Part shown: one piece after another, positions 29,193 to 39,525 of the stretch
Numbering within the stretch: position 1 is the first letter of the stretch
Layout of the letters: each line of letters starts with the position of its first letter
Origin: Psychrobacter sp. 5A.1
Lineage (GTDB): Bacteria > Pseudomonadota > Gammaproteobacteria > Pseudomonadales > Moraxellaceae
Length of the DNA stretch: 64,000 bases
Assembly: GCF_030407455.1 (NCBI RefSeq)
Contig: NZ_JASDDJ010000003.1
Location: 50,372 to 114,371 of the forward strand
Direction: 5' to 3'
The notes under the pieces: generated by a model
Database searches by the model: none
What the model saw: the letters and a program-made list of their open reading frames with translations, nothing else
What the model was told of the DNA's origin: nothing
Translations under genes and position numbers: made by a program

Positions 29193-30968
29193 TTAGCGAT
29201 CACAATCAGCCATCACAATATCAATCGATGCCAGATACATAATGGCATCAGAGACGAGCGAACCATTAATCACTGATGGCATCTGCTGCAAATGCGCAAA
29301 TGTCGGCGTACGGATACGGGTACGATAACTCATCGTCGCCTTATCTGAAGTGATGTAATAGCTGTTCAAACCTTTGGTCGCTTCTACAATCATCGTACAT
29401 TCGCCCGCTGGCATCACAGGACCCCAAGATACTGAGATAAAGTGGTTAATCAGCGTCTCGATATCATTTAATGTACGGTCTTTCGGCGGTGGCACAGCCA
29501 ATGGATGATCCGCTTTATAAGGGCCTTGTGGCATGTTATCCATGCACTGACGGATGATACGCAATGACTGACGCATCTCTTCGACTTTTACCATACAACG
29601 GTCATAAGCATCACCGTTGTAGCCAACTGGCACTTCAAAGTCGTAATTTTCATAGCCCATGTATGGACGTGCTTTACGCAGATCAAAGTCAACGCCTGTC
29701 GCACGCAGACCTGCACCAGTGACGCCCCAAGCCAATGCTTGCTTGGCATTATATTGAGCAACCCCTTGAGTACGGCCTTTGAGCACGCTGTTTTGTAATG
29801 CTGCTTTGACATATTCGTCCAAGCGTTTTGGCATCCAATCTAGGAATTCACGAACCAGACGCTGCCAACCACGTGGCAGATCAGCAGCCGTACCACCGAT
29901 ACGGAACCAAGCGGGATGCATACGATAGCCAGTCACGGCTTCGATGACGTCATAGGCTTTTTGGCGATCGGTAAACATATAAAATACAGGGGTCATACCG
30001 CCCGCATCCTGAATAAACGTACCAACGAATAGTAGGTTATTGGTAATACGGAAAAACTCGCTCATCATCACGCGGATGGTTTCAGCGCGCGGTGGAATCG
30101 TAATCCCTGCAAGCTTTTCGACCGACATGATGTACGGCAGCTCATTCATCACACCACCGAGATAATCAATACGGTCGGTATAAGGAATAAATGAGTGCCA
30201 TGTTTGACGCTCAGCCATCTTTTCTGCACCGCGATGGTGATAGCCGATATCAGGGATACAGTCGACGACTTCTTCGCCATCAAGCTGTAGCACCAAACGG
30301 AAGGCACCATGAGCAGAGGGATGGTTAGGACCGATGTTCAAGAACATAAAGTCTTCATCACGACCTGAACGTTTCATGCCCCATTCTTCTGGGACAAACC
30401 GCAGATTTTCTTGCTCATATTGCTGCTTAGCCGTATTCAAGAAGTATGGGGTAAATTCCGTCGCACGCGCATGATACTCTTTACGCAGTGGATGACCTTC
30501 CCAATATTTTGGCAATAGGATACGGGTCAAATGCGGATGGCCCGTAAAGACAATACCGAACATGTCCCATACTTCACGCTCATACCAGTTGGCATTTGGC
30601 CAAATATTGGTGGCGCTAGGTACATTGACATCGTCTTCGCTCAGCGCGACTTTTATACGTACGTCACTATTGCGCTCAAGCGACATTAGATGATAAAACA
30701 CCGTAAAGTCACTGTCAGGTAAGCCTTGACGATGTTGGCGTAAACGCTCATCTATCGCTGACAAGTCAAATAGCATGACGTATGGCTGTGGCAATTTACG
30801 CAGGAATAAGAGAACATCGAGCAAATCCGCACGCGCAACCCACACTGTTGGAATCTCATCAACAGTATGCTGCACGACAAACTTACCGGCATACTTCTGC
30901 TCCAGCTCTTTGATAACCGCTGGGACAGGCTTAATCTTAGGATCTATGTTTTCGACTACCGTGACCAT
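29193..30968 (-). CDS. nuoC: NADH-quinone oxidoreductase subunits C and D, fused
   Basis: A 591-residue fusion of NuoC (30-kDa domain, residues ~1-180, with [20 protein letters not shown]) and NuoD (49-kDa domain, ~195-591, with [14 protein letters not shown] and [14 protein letters not shown]). Gammaproteobacteria such as E. coli have the same fusion (nuoC or nuoCD, about 596-600 residues). The two parts line the quinone site with NuoB. AAGGA lies 11 bases before the ATG. The spacer to nuoB contains a 20-bp tandem repeat. Confidence 0.96.
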   Translation of the reverse strand: MVTVVENIDPKIKPVPAVIKELEQKYAGKFVVQHTVDEIPTVWVARADLLDVLLFLRKLPQPYVMLFDLSAIDERLRQHRQGLPDSDFTVFYHLMSLERNSDVRIKVALSEDDVNVPSATNIWPNANWYEREVWDMFGIVFTGHPHLTRILLPKYWEGHPLRKEYHARATEFTPYFLNTAKQQYEQENLRFVPEEWGMKRSGRDEDFMFLNIGPNHPSAHGAFRLVLQLDGEEVVDCIPDIGYHHRGAEKMAERQTWHSFIPYTDRIDYLGGVMNELPYIMSVEKLAGITIPPRAETIRVMMSEFFRITNNLLFVGTFIQDAGGMTPVFYMFTDRQKAYDVIEAVTGYRMHPAWFRIGGTAADLPRGWQRLVREFLDWMPKRLDEYVKAALQNSVLKGRTQGVAQYNAKQALAWGVTGAGLRATGVDFDLRKARPYMGYENYDFEVPVGYNGDAYDRCMVKVEEMRQSLRIIRQCMDNMPQGPYKADHPLAVPPPKDRTLNDIETLINHFISVSWGPVMPAGECTMIVEATKGLNSYYITSDKATMSYRTRIRTPTFAHLQQMPSVINGSLVSDAIMYLASIDIVMADCDR

Positions 30969-30987
30969 GAATGATGTATTCCTTCAT

Positions 30988-31067
30988 TAATCATAACTGA
31001 ACTATGTTAGTCATAACCGAACTATGTCAACCATAACTAAGCTATGTTAATCATAACCGAACTATGA
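30988..31067. repeat. Tandem repeat, 4 x 20 bp, between nuoB and nuoCD
   Basis: Four head-to-tail 20-bp units, each a variant of TAATCATAACCGAACTATGT, at 30988-31007, 31008-31027, 31028-31047 and 31048-31067. Units differ at one to five positions. It occupies about half of the 154-base spacer inside the nuo operon. Confidence 0.85.
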
Positions 31068-31122
31068 TGAGGGCATAAAATATTGATGTTGTTGCTATCG
31101 CTATAAATCTAAACGCACAAAT

Positions 31123-31791
31123 CTAAATACTGTCTGGACTACGCAAGTTTTTAACAGCGATACGATCTGCTTGCTTACGGTCACGCTCAGGCGTCATTTG
31201 TGGCTGATAGATACCTTGCTCATTGACATGAATGCCCAGCGGACGACGCTCTTTAGTAATAGATTCTTGCAATAACATCAAGCCTTGAATCAACGCTTCT
31301 GGACGTGGCGGACAGCCTGGCACATAGACATCGACTGGAATGATTTTATCCACGCCTTGTACGACAGAGTAGATATCATACATACCACCAGAGTTGGCAC
31401 AGGCACCCATTGAGATGACCCATTTTGGCTCAAGCATTTGCTCATAAAGACGTTGAATAACAGGTGCCATTTTGACAAAACAAGTACCAGCGACGATCAT
31501 GACATCTGCTTGACGAGGCGAGGCACGAATAACCTCAGCACCAAAGCGTGACAAATCATGAACGGCTGTCAGGGTGGTGGCGTATTCTACATAGCAACAA
31601 GAAGTACCAAAGTTAAATGGCCATAGTGAGTGCTTGCGCCCCCAGTTTGCTGTCGAATGGACGAGGTCTTCGAGACGACCCATAAAGACGTTTTTATTAA
31701 CTTCGTCTTCGATAGGGTCATTGACCGTTTGACTGGTCTGTGCAGGATAGGTATCTGCATCGGGGTTGGCTTTTGTTAATGTGTATTTCAT
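31123..31791 (-). CDS. nuoB: NADH-quinone oxidoreductase subunit B (cluster N2)
   Basis: A 222-residue subunit carrying the terminal [4Fe-4S] cluster N2. Ligand segments: [12 protein letters not shown] (~66), [10 protein letters not shown] (~102), MGACANSGG (~131) and [11 protein letters not shown] (~161). The ATG at 31791 is chosen over an upstream TTG because AAGG lies about 9 bases before it. Length is close to E. coli NuoB (220). It is separated from nuoA by 175 bases and from nuoCD by 154 bases with a tandem repeat. Confidence 0.95.
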   Translation of the reverse strand: MKYTLTKANPDADTYPAQTSQTVNDPIEDEVNKNVFMGRLEDLVHSTANWGRKHSLWPFNFGTSCCYVEYATTLTAVHDLSRFGAEVIRASPRQADVMIVAGTCFVKMAPVIQRLYEQMLEPKWVISMGACANSGGMYDIYSVVQGVDKIIPVDVYVPGCPPRPEALIQGLMLLQESITKERRPLGIHVNEQGIYQPQMTPERDRKQADRIAVKNLRSPDSI

Positions 31792-31966
31792 AACATACAA
31801 CCTTCATATTAGGCTTGGCGTGGCAATCATCTTGCGCGCGCTGTCACCATAATTTTATTATTAATAAGTGGCTAATCATCAGCGATCATTAATACAAACA
31901 GACTGACGTCTTTATCTCTTGCTACCCGTCTTTACAAACTCTATGAGCCAAAATCATCAACTGGCA

Positions 31967-32590
31967 TTAACGCTCAGTTTTATCTTGTTTAGCAGACGTC
32001 GCAAAATCCACAGACGTAACGTTACCCGTGGTATTAATATGATCGATGTTTTGTAGATGACGACGATTGGTCTCAATATTGTTCGAAACATTGATTTGAC
32101 CAGATGACTGCGCTGGCACTTTACCCGTCGGATCAACCATCAGCTCATGAGCACCATCAAACTTGGTGATGTCTGCTAAGTTAAAACCAGCAGGCGCAGC
32201 ATAGAGCCGTGCCTTTTTGCGCAGTTTATCAGCAGGTGCCCAGTTCATCGCACCCAAACTCAGCTCATAGATCAAACCGATGATTAAGATGGTGATAAAT
32301 ATGGCAGCAGCGGCAAAACCAAGCCAGCCAGCCTCACGTACTGAAACGGCGTAAGCATACAAATACAGCGCCTCTAGATCGAAGATGACAAAGAAGATTG
32401 CCACCAAATAGAATTTGGCAGACAAACGAATACGGGCGTTGCCAGATCCGACAACACCCGCTTCAAATACTTCTTCTTTTTGTGAGCCTTGAGAGCGACC
32501 GCCAAGCAAACGCGGCACGACCAGCATAAAGACAACTAGCCCAATGGCGGCTAAGATAAAAGCAATGGCTGACCAATTAAAAGCAGACAT
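31967..32590 (-). CDS. nuoA: NADH-quinone oxidoreductase subunit A (C-terminally extended)
   Basis: A 207-residue small membrane subunit, first gene of the operon. Three hydrophobic helices lie in the first ~120 residues with the conserved IFFVIFDLEALYLYAYAV (quinone-chamber acidic residues). E. coli NuoA has 147 residues; here a polar tail of about 60-70 residues follows (from KFDGAHELMVDPTGK on). AGGAG lies about 11 bases before the ATG. The operon promoter should lie in the 813-base region beyond its start. Confidence 0.94.
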   Translation of the reverse strand: MSAFNWSAIAFILAAIGLVVFMLVVPRLLGGRSQGSQKEEVFEAGVVGSGNARIRLSAKFYLVAIFFVIFDLEALYLYAYAVSVREAGWLGFAAAAIFITILIIGLIYELSLGAMNWAPADKLRKKARLYAAPAGFNLADITKFDGAHELMVDPTGKVPAQSSGQINVSNNIETNRRHLQNIDHINTTGNVTSVDFATSAKQDKTER

Positions 32591-32692
32591 GATAATACGT
32601 GCTCCTCACCCAATCGAGTGTTAGACACAGCGCAAGCAATGACCCACCAAGGTCATCTTGCGACAGGTATAACGCAGACGAAAACACGATGC

Positions 32693-32745
32693 AACTGTCA
32701 CTATATTTAAGTAACTGCCACTGTGTTTAAGTAACTGTCATTGAG
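32693..32745. repeat. 20-bp direct repeats upstream of nuoA
   Basis: AACTGTCACTATATTTAAGT (32693-32712) is followed directly by AACTGCCACTGTGTTTAAGT (32713-32732) and a partial third unit beginning AACTGTCATTGAG. It lies about 100 bases upstream of the nuoA start. Confidence 0.75.
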
Positions 32746-33049
32746 TCACATGTTAGGTATTTTGCTAGTAATAACCAATTATCAAGCATATTGACGACGA
32801 TGTCAGACGTGACCAACTGTAGAGATTCCGGTATGCGCGCGGATAAAGGCTGGTCGCCCAACGCATCTTCTAACAACGTAAGATCAACGTATTAAATCAA
32901 TATCATATTCGACTGCTTACTTAATTGATTTAATAGCTCATTACACGTGGTCAATAGAGACGAGACAACTGGCATAAATTATTTACGTACTATACGCATA
33001 TCAGTGCCCAAAAGCTAGTTTTTAACTGTATTGAACGGTCACTTTCTGT

Positions 33050-33073
33050 GTAAAAAAAATGTGTTTTTTTTAC
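33050..33073. repeat. Perfect A/T hairpin in the nuoA-rep spacer
   Basis: GTAAAAAAAA and TTTTTTTTAC flank the loop TGTG, giving a perfect ten-base-pair stem made almost only of A-T pairs. It has no GC core, so it is not a typical terminator; it may simply be a bent or easily melted segment near the promoters. Confidence 0.55.
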
Positions 33074-33403
33074 TATGAATTATGATATAGACGTTACCTT
33101 ATATTAACCCCAAATCCATGCTTTTGATTATGAGCAACCACTGCCACGCTATTTATCAAAAATCAAGTGCCCGAATACCCCTTTTTCATCACCCAAGTCC
33201 TCCCCCAAAGTGACTGTTTTTGCTTTATAATGACCCACCTGATTTTTATGGTATTTCACCTTCAAACCTGAAACCCTATTATTCTTATAATAAATATGAT
33301 TAAGATATCGCTACGATAGCGATTTTGATGATACGCACCGCTTGCAGGTAGCGGTACGGCATCAACACCCCCTTCTCTTCGCTTTTGTCTTACAGGTCAC
33401 GTT

Positions 33404-35437
33404 ATGAGTCAACTCAATCCCAAACAACAAGAAGCCATGCTCTACGTATCTGGTCCATTACTTGTACTCGCAGGTGCAGGCTCCGGTAAGACCTCTGTGA
33501 TCACGCGCAAGATTGCTTACTTGATCGAAGAATGCAACATGCCAGCTGAGCGTATCACGGCAGTGACTTTCACCAATAAAGCCGCACGTGAGATGAAAGC
33601 CCGTGTCAGCAAACTGCTGCCAAGTGAAAAGATGCGCGGTCTGACCGTGTCGACCTTTCACCAGTTCGGCCTACAGTTTTTGCGCTATGAGCTGATTCAT
33701 ACCCCGCTAAAGGGGAACTTCTCTATCATGGACAGCGACGACAGCAAGCGACTGCTGATGGAGCTGATGATGCGTGACAACCTAAGTGGCGCTGAAAGTC
33801 GTGAGTTGGTCGGCAAAGCAATCAAAATGATTTCGGATTGGAAAAACGATCTGATTGAGCCTGACAAGGCAATGGAAACATTAGACGATCCAGAAGATAT
33901 GATTTTTGCCACGTTGTATGCATTATATGAGCGCAATTTGCGTGCTTATAACGCTGTCGATTTTGATGACTTGATTGTCTTGCCAACGAAAATACTGCGC
34001 GAAAATAGAGAGCTACGTGATAAATGGCAAAACCGCATTCGTTACCTCTTAGTCGATGAATATCAAGATACCAATACCGCCCAGTATGAAATGATTAAGT
34101 ATTTGGTTGGCCCGCAAGGCCGCTTCACCGTGGTAGGTGATGATGACCAATCTATCTATGCGTGGCGCGGGGCAAAGCCTGAAAACATGGCGCTGCTAAA
34201 GGAAGATTTTCCTAAGCTCAAAATTGTCATGCTAGAACAAAACTACCGCTCGACCACTCGCATTTTGACCTCAGCCAACGCAGTCATTATGAATAATGAG
34301 CATTTATTTGAAAAGAAACTGTGGTCAGATAAAGGTCAAGGCGAAAAAATTCGGATTATCAACTGCCGTAATGATGACGATGAGTCCGAACGCGTAGCAA
34401 AAGAGATTGTCACTCATAAACTGCGCTTTGGTAATGAGTGGGAGCAATATGCTGTCCTTTATCGCAGTAACTTTCAGGCGCGGATGTTAGAAGCACAACT
34501 GCGTCAGCTACAAGTCCCTTATAAGTTATCGGGTGGTCAGTCGTTCTTTGCACGCAGTGAAATCAAAGACATCATGGGGTATCTGCGTCTGATTTTGAAC
34601 CCCGAAGATGACAGCGCATTTTTACGCATTATCAATACGCCTAAGCGCGGTATGGGACCTGCCACGCTAGAAAAACTCGGTCTGTTTGCGCAAGAGCACA
34701 GCATATCGCTATTGGCCTCTTGTACCCACGCTGGTCTGACTCATGTATTGCCGTCAAAGGCTTATGGTACGATAAGAGAGTTTGGTGAATTTATCGAGCA
34801 CTATACGCGTGAGTTGGATCAACATCCTGACCCTGTGCCAATCGTACGCCAGATGATCGATGAGACGGGATATATTGACTTTGTGCGCAGTGATGCCAAA
34901 ACGCCGCAACAAGAAAAAAACCGTATTGATAATATCGATATGCTCTATACCAGTATTCAATCTTTGATTAATCGCGCTGAAGAAGACGAAGATCGGACGA
35001 TTGATACCATCATTCGTAAGCTGGTATTGCTTGATATGCTGGAGCAGCAGCAAGAAGAAGAGAATACCAACAAGGTCAACTTAATGACTTTGCATGCCGC
35101 AAAAGGCTTGGAGTTTGATTTCGTTTATATCATGGGACTTGAGGAAGAGATGCTACCGCATCGTAACTCTATCATGAGCGAGACGGTCGAAGAAGAGCGC
35201 CGTCTGATGTACGTGGGCATTACCCGTGCACGCCGTGAGCTCACATTGACGCTAGCCACACAGCGCCGTGCAGGTGGTCAGATGCGTGTTACTTCAGAGT
35301 CACGATTTTTAGATGAGTTACCAGAAGATCACATCGACTGGCCAGCCAAAGCGAAAAAGAAAAAAGCCACCAAAGACCCAGAAGCAGTTGCTGATGAGTA
35401 TTTGGCAAATATTAGAGCGTTATTAGGCAATCGCTAG
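33404..35437 (+). CDS. rep: ATP-dependent DNA helicase Rep
   Basis: A 677-residue superfamily-1A helicase. Walker A AGAGSGKT lies near residue 24, motif Ib/Ic segments include TVSTFHQFG, motif II is LLVDEYQDTN (~215), motif III VVGDDDQSIYAWRGA, and motif VI YVGITRARREL (~605). Length and the MSQLNPKQQEA start match Rep (673 in E. coli) rather than UvrD (~720). Rep moves 3'-5' and helps restart or clear replication forks. It is transcribed divergently from nuo and followed by mgtE after 109 bases. Confidence 0.93.
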   Translation: MSQLNPKQQEAMLYVSGPLLVLAGAGSGKTSVITRKIAYLIEECNMPAERITAVTFTNKAAREMKARVSKLLPSEKMRGLTVSTFHQFGLQFLRYELIHTPLKGNFSIMDSDDSKRLLMELMMRDNLSGAESRELVGKAIKMISDWKNDLIEPDKAMETLDDPEDMIFATLYALYERNLRAYNAVDFDDLIVLPTKILRENRELRDKWQNRIRYLLVDEYQDTNTAQYEMIKYLVGPQGRFTVVGDDDQSIYAWRGAKPENMALLKEDFPKLKIVMLEQNYRSTTRILTSANAVIMNNEHLFEKKLWSDKGQGEKIRIINCRNDDDESERVAKEIVTHKLRFGNEWEQYAVLYRSNFQARMLEAQLRQLQVPYKLSGGQSFFARSEIKDIMGYLRLILNPEDDSAFLRIINTPKRGMGPATLEKLGLFAQEHSISLLASCTHAGLTHVLPSKAYGTIREFGEFIEHYTRELDQHPDPVPIVRQMIDETGYIDFVRSDAKTPQQEKNRIDNIDMLYTSIQSLINRAEEDEDRTIDTIIRKLVLLDMLEQQQEEENTNKVNLMTLHAAKGLEFDFVYIMGLEEEMLPHRNSIMSETVEEERRLMYVGITRARRELTLTLATQRRAGGQMRVTSESRFLDELPEDHIDWPAKAKKKKATKDPEAVADEYLANIRALLGNR

Positions 35438-35546
35438 CCTTAATGAAAATGCCTAAATAAGAATGCTTGAGAACACACGCCTGAGACTGGGCGAAAAATG
35501 ACTGCTTTAATTGTTATTTATATTTTTTGAAAACCTTGGAAATTTT

Positions 35547-36950
35547 ATGCCTACCCCTATGCCGAATCAAGAACGACCATCTACGCTACAGGGAGATTAT
35601 AATCCAGCTGAATATAATGCTGAATATAAGCTACTGTATCTACAGGGATTGGTAGCTGACAAGGCATATGAAGCCATTACCGAGTTTTTAACAAAGCAGT
35701 CTGAATATGAGATTGCCAACTTACTAGAGTCTTTTCCGACTCAAAACCGGCTTTTAATTTGGGCGCAGGTTCCAGAGAGTATTAAAGGTGAAGTCCTCGC
35801 TGAGCTAGATGTCGATACTCGCCAGCCGTTGATGGAGAACATCTCTTCAAAAGAGATTTCTTTATTTACCCAAGACCTCGATGCACAAGACATCTCTGAG
35901 ATTTTGGATACTGTGACCGAGAGCGTACGTACCTCCGTCATGGCAACGCTAGACGAAGAGACCCGTGTTCAAGTCAACAAACTCGATACTTATGAGGATT
36001 GGGAAGTTGGTAGCTATATGGATCCTGATATTATTCAGGTGCGAGAAGACATTACGCTAGAAAAAGTGCAACACTGGCTACGAGAGAACGACGACCTGCT
36101 CGATGACGAAAGCCAAGAGCTGCTCGTTGTCGATCAAAGCCAACAATTACTTGGTCTACTGAGTTTGGTTGATTTAATTAAACATCATCAAACTACTTTG
36201 GTCTCGGAACTGATTGACACTGCCATTACGATTAATGATCGCTTGGATATTCAAGATGCCGCCGCGATTTTTCGTTCAGAAGACATTCGCTTTGCCCCCG
36301 TCATCAATAGCCATGGCGAGCTGGTCGGTCAACTAAACGGTGAAGACATCATGGAAATCATCCAAGATGATGTCGATAGCACCATGAAAAACCTCGCTGG
36401 TGTCAGCCAAGATGAAGAGCTGTTTGCGCCGATTCTGACCAGTGCCAAAAGTCGCAGTGTTTGGCTAGGTATTAACTTATGTACCGCCCTATTGGCCGCA
36501 GCGGTCATTGGGCAGTTTGAGGAAGTACTAGCACAAGTCGTGGCGCTAGCGATACTCATGCCAGTGGTCGCCAGTATGGGCGGCATTGCTGGCTCTCAGA
36601 CATTGACGGTCGTTATCCGTGGTATGGCGATGGGCCAAATCGGTGGTTCTAACCGTGTCTGGCTATTAAACAAAGAACTGTGGGTTGGCGCGATAAACGG
36701 TATCATTTGGGCGATAATCATGGCATTTATTGCTCAATTATGGTTTCATGATATTAAGATCAGTGCAGTTATCGGCTTTGCCATTGCTATTAACATGACT
36801 GCGGCTAATGTCTCGGGTATCAGTATACCGCTGATGCTCAAACGGATGAATATCGATCCTGCGCTATCTGCTTCAGTTATCCTAACGACCGTCACGGATA
36901 TTGTCGGTTTTATGTCATTTTTAGGCTTAGCCAGCGTATTAATACTATAA
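35547..36950 (+). CDS. mgtE: Magnesium transporter MgtE
   Basis: A 467-residue Mg2+ channel. The cytosolic MgtE N-domain is at ~25-145, paired CBS domains at ~150-270 (SYMDPDIIQVRED; LVVDQSQQLLGLLSLVDL), and five membrane helices follow (~290-467) with MPVVASMGGIAGSQTL and IPLMLKRMNIDPALSASVILTTVTDI (shown in part). The domain order matches the structurally known MgtE. The ATG at 35547 is used: GGA lies about 7 bases upstream and the upstream residues of the longer frame look non-coding. Confidence 0.93.
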   Translation: MPTPMPNQERPSTLQGDYNPAEYNAEYKLLYLQGLVADKAYEAITEFLTKQSEYEIANLLESFPTQNRLLIWAQVPESIKGEVLAELDVDTRQPLMENISSKEISLFTQDLDAQDISEILDTVTESVRTSVMATLDEETRVQVNKLDTYEDWEVGSYMDPDIIQVREDITLEKVQHWLRENDDLLDDESQELLVVDQSQQLLGLLSLVDLIKHHQTTLVSELIDTAITINDRLDIQDAAAIFRSEDIRFAPVINSHGELVGQLNGEDIMEIIQDDVDSTMKNLAGVSQDEELFAPILTSAKSRSVWLGINLCTALLAAAVIGQFEEVLAQVVALAILMPVVASMGGIAGSQTLTVVIRGMAMGQIGGSNRVWLLNKELWVGAINGIIWAIIMAFIAQLWFHDIKISAVIGFAIAINMTAANVSGISIPLMLKRMNIDPALSASVILTTVTDIVGFMSFLGLASVLIL

Positions 36951-37084
36951 TCAATTGCTGAATAATTAATTACCCAATCAAAATATAGAATTGTTATTTA
37001 TATAAAAACTCTGAATACATTTTTTTCAAAGCCCTAGTTCAAAAACATCATTTAAAAACCATCAAATCGTTAAGTGAGTGCGTT

Positions 37085-37549
37085 ATGCAAGCTGTACAAG
37101 TTAAAGTGTTAAACCCTAAAATTACTGAAGATGAAGCGTTTTCTCTACCAACTCGTGCCACCGATGGCAGTGCAGGTATTGACTTGCGTGCTTGTATTGA
37201 CGAGCCGTTAACGATTAAAGCGGGTGAAACACACTTAATCGGCACAGGCCTCGCCGTTTACATTCAAGACCCTAATTATGCAGGTATGATTTTACCGCGC
37301 TCAGGTCTTGGTCATAAGCACGGTATCGTCTTGGGTAACTTGGTTGGGCTGATTGATGCCGATTATCAGGGTGAGCTAATGGTCAGTATCTGGAATCGTA
37401 GCGGGGACGACTTTGTGCTTAATCCAGCAGAGCGTATGGCACAGTATATCGTCGTACCTGTTGCCCGTCCTGAGTTTGAAATCGTCACAGATTTTAGTGA
37501 TGAAAGCGAACGCGGTGCGGGCGGATTCGGACATTCAGGTCGCCAGTAA
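37085..37549 (+). CDS. dut: Deoxyuridine 5'-triphosphate nucleotidohydrolase (dUTPase)
   Basis: A 154-residue trimeric dUTPase with all five family motifs in order: [40 protein letters not shown] and the C-terminal [10 protein letters not shown]. It converts dUTP to dUMP, keeps uracil out of DNA and feeds dTMP synthesis. Length matches E. coli Dut (151). It begins the group dut - phosphohexomutase - argB, an order I recall from Acinetobacter and Pseudomonas relatives. Confidence 0.96.
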   Translation: MQAVQVKVLNPKITEDEAFSLPTRATDGSAGIDLRACIDEPLTIKAGETHLIGTGLAVYIQDPNYAGMILPRSGLGHKHGIVLGNLVGLIDADYQGELMVSIWNRSGDDFVLNPAERMAQYIVVPVARPEFEIVTDFSDESERGAGGFGHSGRQ

Positions 37550-37634
37550 TCATTACTGAGTTAGCGTTTTAATTATTTTTTAGCAATTACAACTGTCACA
37601 ACCATCATAACCACGATTATAAGGAGAGTAAGCG

Positions 37635-39458
37635 ATGCCAACTTTTGCGGCGCAGCAATCCTTATTTCGTGCTTATGATATTCGTGGTTCACGCCAGCAT
37701 TTTACGACCAACTTTATACAAGCGCTCGGCAATGCTTTTGCTAATCTTTATAGTGGCTTACTATGCATATTAGAAGATAACGATTCGAAAAACAGCCTAT
37801 TAGCGCAACAGGTCAGCTTTATAAAAATCGTTATTGTGATTGGTTATGATGTGCGTAATGGTAGTAAAGCTATTGCACAGAAACTCGCTGATATATTGGC
37901 TCAGCATGGTCTAACTGTTATCCAGCTAGGTCTCGTCACTACACCAATGATGGTATTTTGGGCAGAGCAGTATCAGGGACATGGCATCATTGTAACCGCC
38001 AGTCATTCTGCTAAAGAAATTTTAGGCGTTAAGTGGTTAGTCAATCATCAGTCTCCTAGCAGTGCAGAGATTCAATTGCTTTTTCATCAGTTGACTAAAA
38101 GCAATTCAAAAAATAATAGCGTCATTCAAGCGAATACTCTCAAGCAAAACACTCAGGATACAGGCTTATCTACTGAGGACATAGCAACGGCTTATATTAA
38201 GGCTATCGCTCAAGTTTTTCAGCAGATTTATCAATCCAGTAAGCCACATTCAAAGAGACCACATTCAAAAGTTACTCAACAGCCCTTATCGAAACTTGAT
38301 TTTCGAGTCGTTATTGACTGTATGCATGGCGCGACCAGCAATATCGCTCAGCGTTTATTTAGTCATTTCTGCCAACAAGTCATCATGCTCAATGACAGCG
38401 CTGATGGCAGTTTTCCCTCTGGCAACCCTGATCCCACTGAGCCCCACCGCCTCACACAATTGCAGCAGAGCGTGCTTCATCATAAAGCAGACATCGGCAT
38501 TGCTTTTGATGGTGATGGCGATCGCTTAATGATTGTCGATGATAGCGGTAAAGTGGTCATGCCTGATCATTTGCTATATTTATTAGCACAAGTGGCTATC
38601 GCGGAACGCCCTGCCACTTTACACCCTACAGAACCCCTAGAATCGCGAGTACCATCTCAAGTCCTGTTTGATATCAAATGCTCTCATCACTTACCGACAC
38701 TCTTGTCTGAGCTAGGCGCTACGCCTGTGATTAGTAAGACGGGGAGCAGCTTTATGCGCCAACAGATCCAGCAGTCTGATAGTCAAATTGTCTTTGCTGG
38801 TGAATTATCAGGACATTTTATATTCAATGACAGTCGCTTCATTCCTTATGATGATGCGATGTATGCAGCATTACGCTTGTTGCATTGGTTCTCTCGTACT
38901 CGCAACGACCTACATGATAAGAAGACGTTGTCAGATATTATTCAAAGCTTGCCAGCCATGGTCAGTACTGCGGATCATTATTTGCCCATGCCCAAACTGC
39001 CTATGCCTCAGCGGCCAGTATCGACATTGCCAACACTGTCAATGCCAAAAACGCTTGAACAAGATTGCTCTATCGTAGAACATTTGGCCACACTCTGTCA
39101 GTATTTACGACAACTTGTAGATGCGACTGTAGCAGCAGATACTGGTCATTATTTGGCCACCACTTGCCAGCCATCCCTTTGTCATTTTTCGTATGATGGA
39201 CAAGACATAACGCTCAAGCAAGCCAAATATTTATTGCCAGTAGGGACAAAACTGAGCTGCATCGATGGTGTTCGGTTGGATTTTGCGCATGGTTTTGGGG
39301 TGCTTCGCCAATCAAATACCAGTCACAATCTGACCGTACGCTTTGCTGGCGACAGTATGGAAGATCTAAAAGATATCCAAGGAAAATTCGCCGCTTTATG
39401 TCGCCCATTTGATAAAACACTGGCAGAACAGATTGCCGCTATTCCTGCCGAATCGTGA
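37635..39458 (+). CDS. Phosphomannomutase/phosphoglucomutase family, atypical and enlarged
   Basis: A 607-residue alpha-D-phosphohexomutase, against about 460 in AlgC/ManB. N-terminal FRAYDIRGS matches domain 1. The phosphoserine loop, usually T-G-S-H-N-P-P, reads TASHSAKEILGVKWL: Ser and His stay but Asn-Pro-Pro is lost. The metal loop AFDGDGDRLMIVDD is intact and the sugar-binding loop reads GELSGHFIFNDSRFIPYDD. Extra length comes from Ser/His/Lys-rich inserts (~30-60, ~155-220) and a Pro/Met/Leu-rich insert (~435-475). A strong AAGGAG site precedes the ATG. The family supplies mannose-1-P or glucose-1-P for surface polysaccharide; activity here is likely but not certain. Confidence 0.82.
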   Translation: MPTFAAQQSLFRAYDIRGSRQHFTTNFIQALGNAFANLYSGLLCILEDNDSKNSLLAQQVSFIKIVIVIGYDVRNGSKAIAQKLADILAQHGLTVIQLGLVTTPMMVFWAEQYQGHGIIVTASHSAKEILGVKWLVNHQSPSSAEIQLLFHQLTKSNSKNNSVIQANTLKQNTQDTGLSTEDIATAYIKAIAQVFQQIYQSSKPHSKRPHSKVTQQPLSKLDFRVVIDCMHGATSNIAQRLFSHFCQQVIMLNDSADGSFPSGNPDPTEPHRLTQLQQSVLHHKADIGIAFDGDGDRLMIVDDSGKVVMPDHLLYLLAQVAIAERPATLHPTEPLESRVPSQVLFDIKCSHHLPTLLSELGATPVISKTGSSFMRQQIQQSDSQIVFAGELSGHFIFNDSRFIPYDDAMYAALRLLHWFSRTRNDLHDKKTLSDIIQSLPAMVSTADHYLPMPKLPMPQRPVSTLPTLSMPKTLEQDCSIVEHLATLCQYLRQLVDATVAADTGHYLATTCQPSLCHFSYDGQDITLKQAKYLLPVGTKLSCIDGVRLDFAHGFGVLRQSNTSHNLTVRFAGDSMEDLKDIQGKFAALCRPFDKTLAEQIAAIPAES

Positions 39459-39469
39459 CCAGCCAATTA

Positions 39470-39525
39470 GGGCGTGTTTGATATTCGACCATGGCAGTGC
39501 CTATTTATGAATATCAAACACGCCC
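39470..39525. mobile_element. 56-bp TA-flanked palindromic mini-element
   Basis: GGGCGTGTTTGATATTC at the left and its exact complement GAATATCAAACACGCCC at the right, with TA on both sides (39468-39469, 39526-39527). The outer GGGCGTGT is shared with family 2, but the inner part of the repeat differs. The 17-bp perfect stem lies between the phosphohexomutase and argB genes. Confidence 0.65.

Larger units (their letters stand above)
32591..33403. other. Divergent intergenic region, nuoA / rep
   Basis: About 813 bases with no gene or RNA I can recognise. It holds a 20-bp period direct repeat at 32693-32745 and a perfect A8/T8 hairpin at 33050-33073. It must carry the promoters of the nuo operon and of rep; no confident -35/-10 pair could be assigned. 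Confidence 0.6.

Noticed and set aside
30988..31067. Possible small CRISPR array
   Set aside because: The units are directly adjacent without spacers; this is a simple tandem repeat. No cas genes are in the window.
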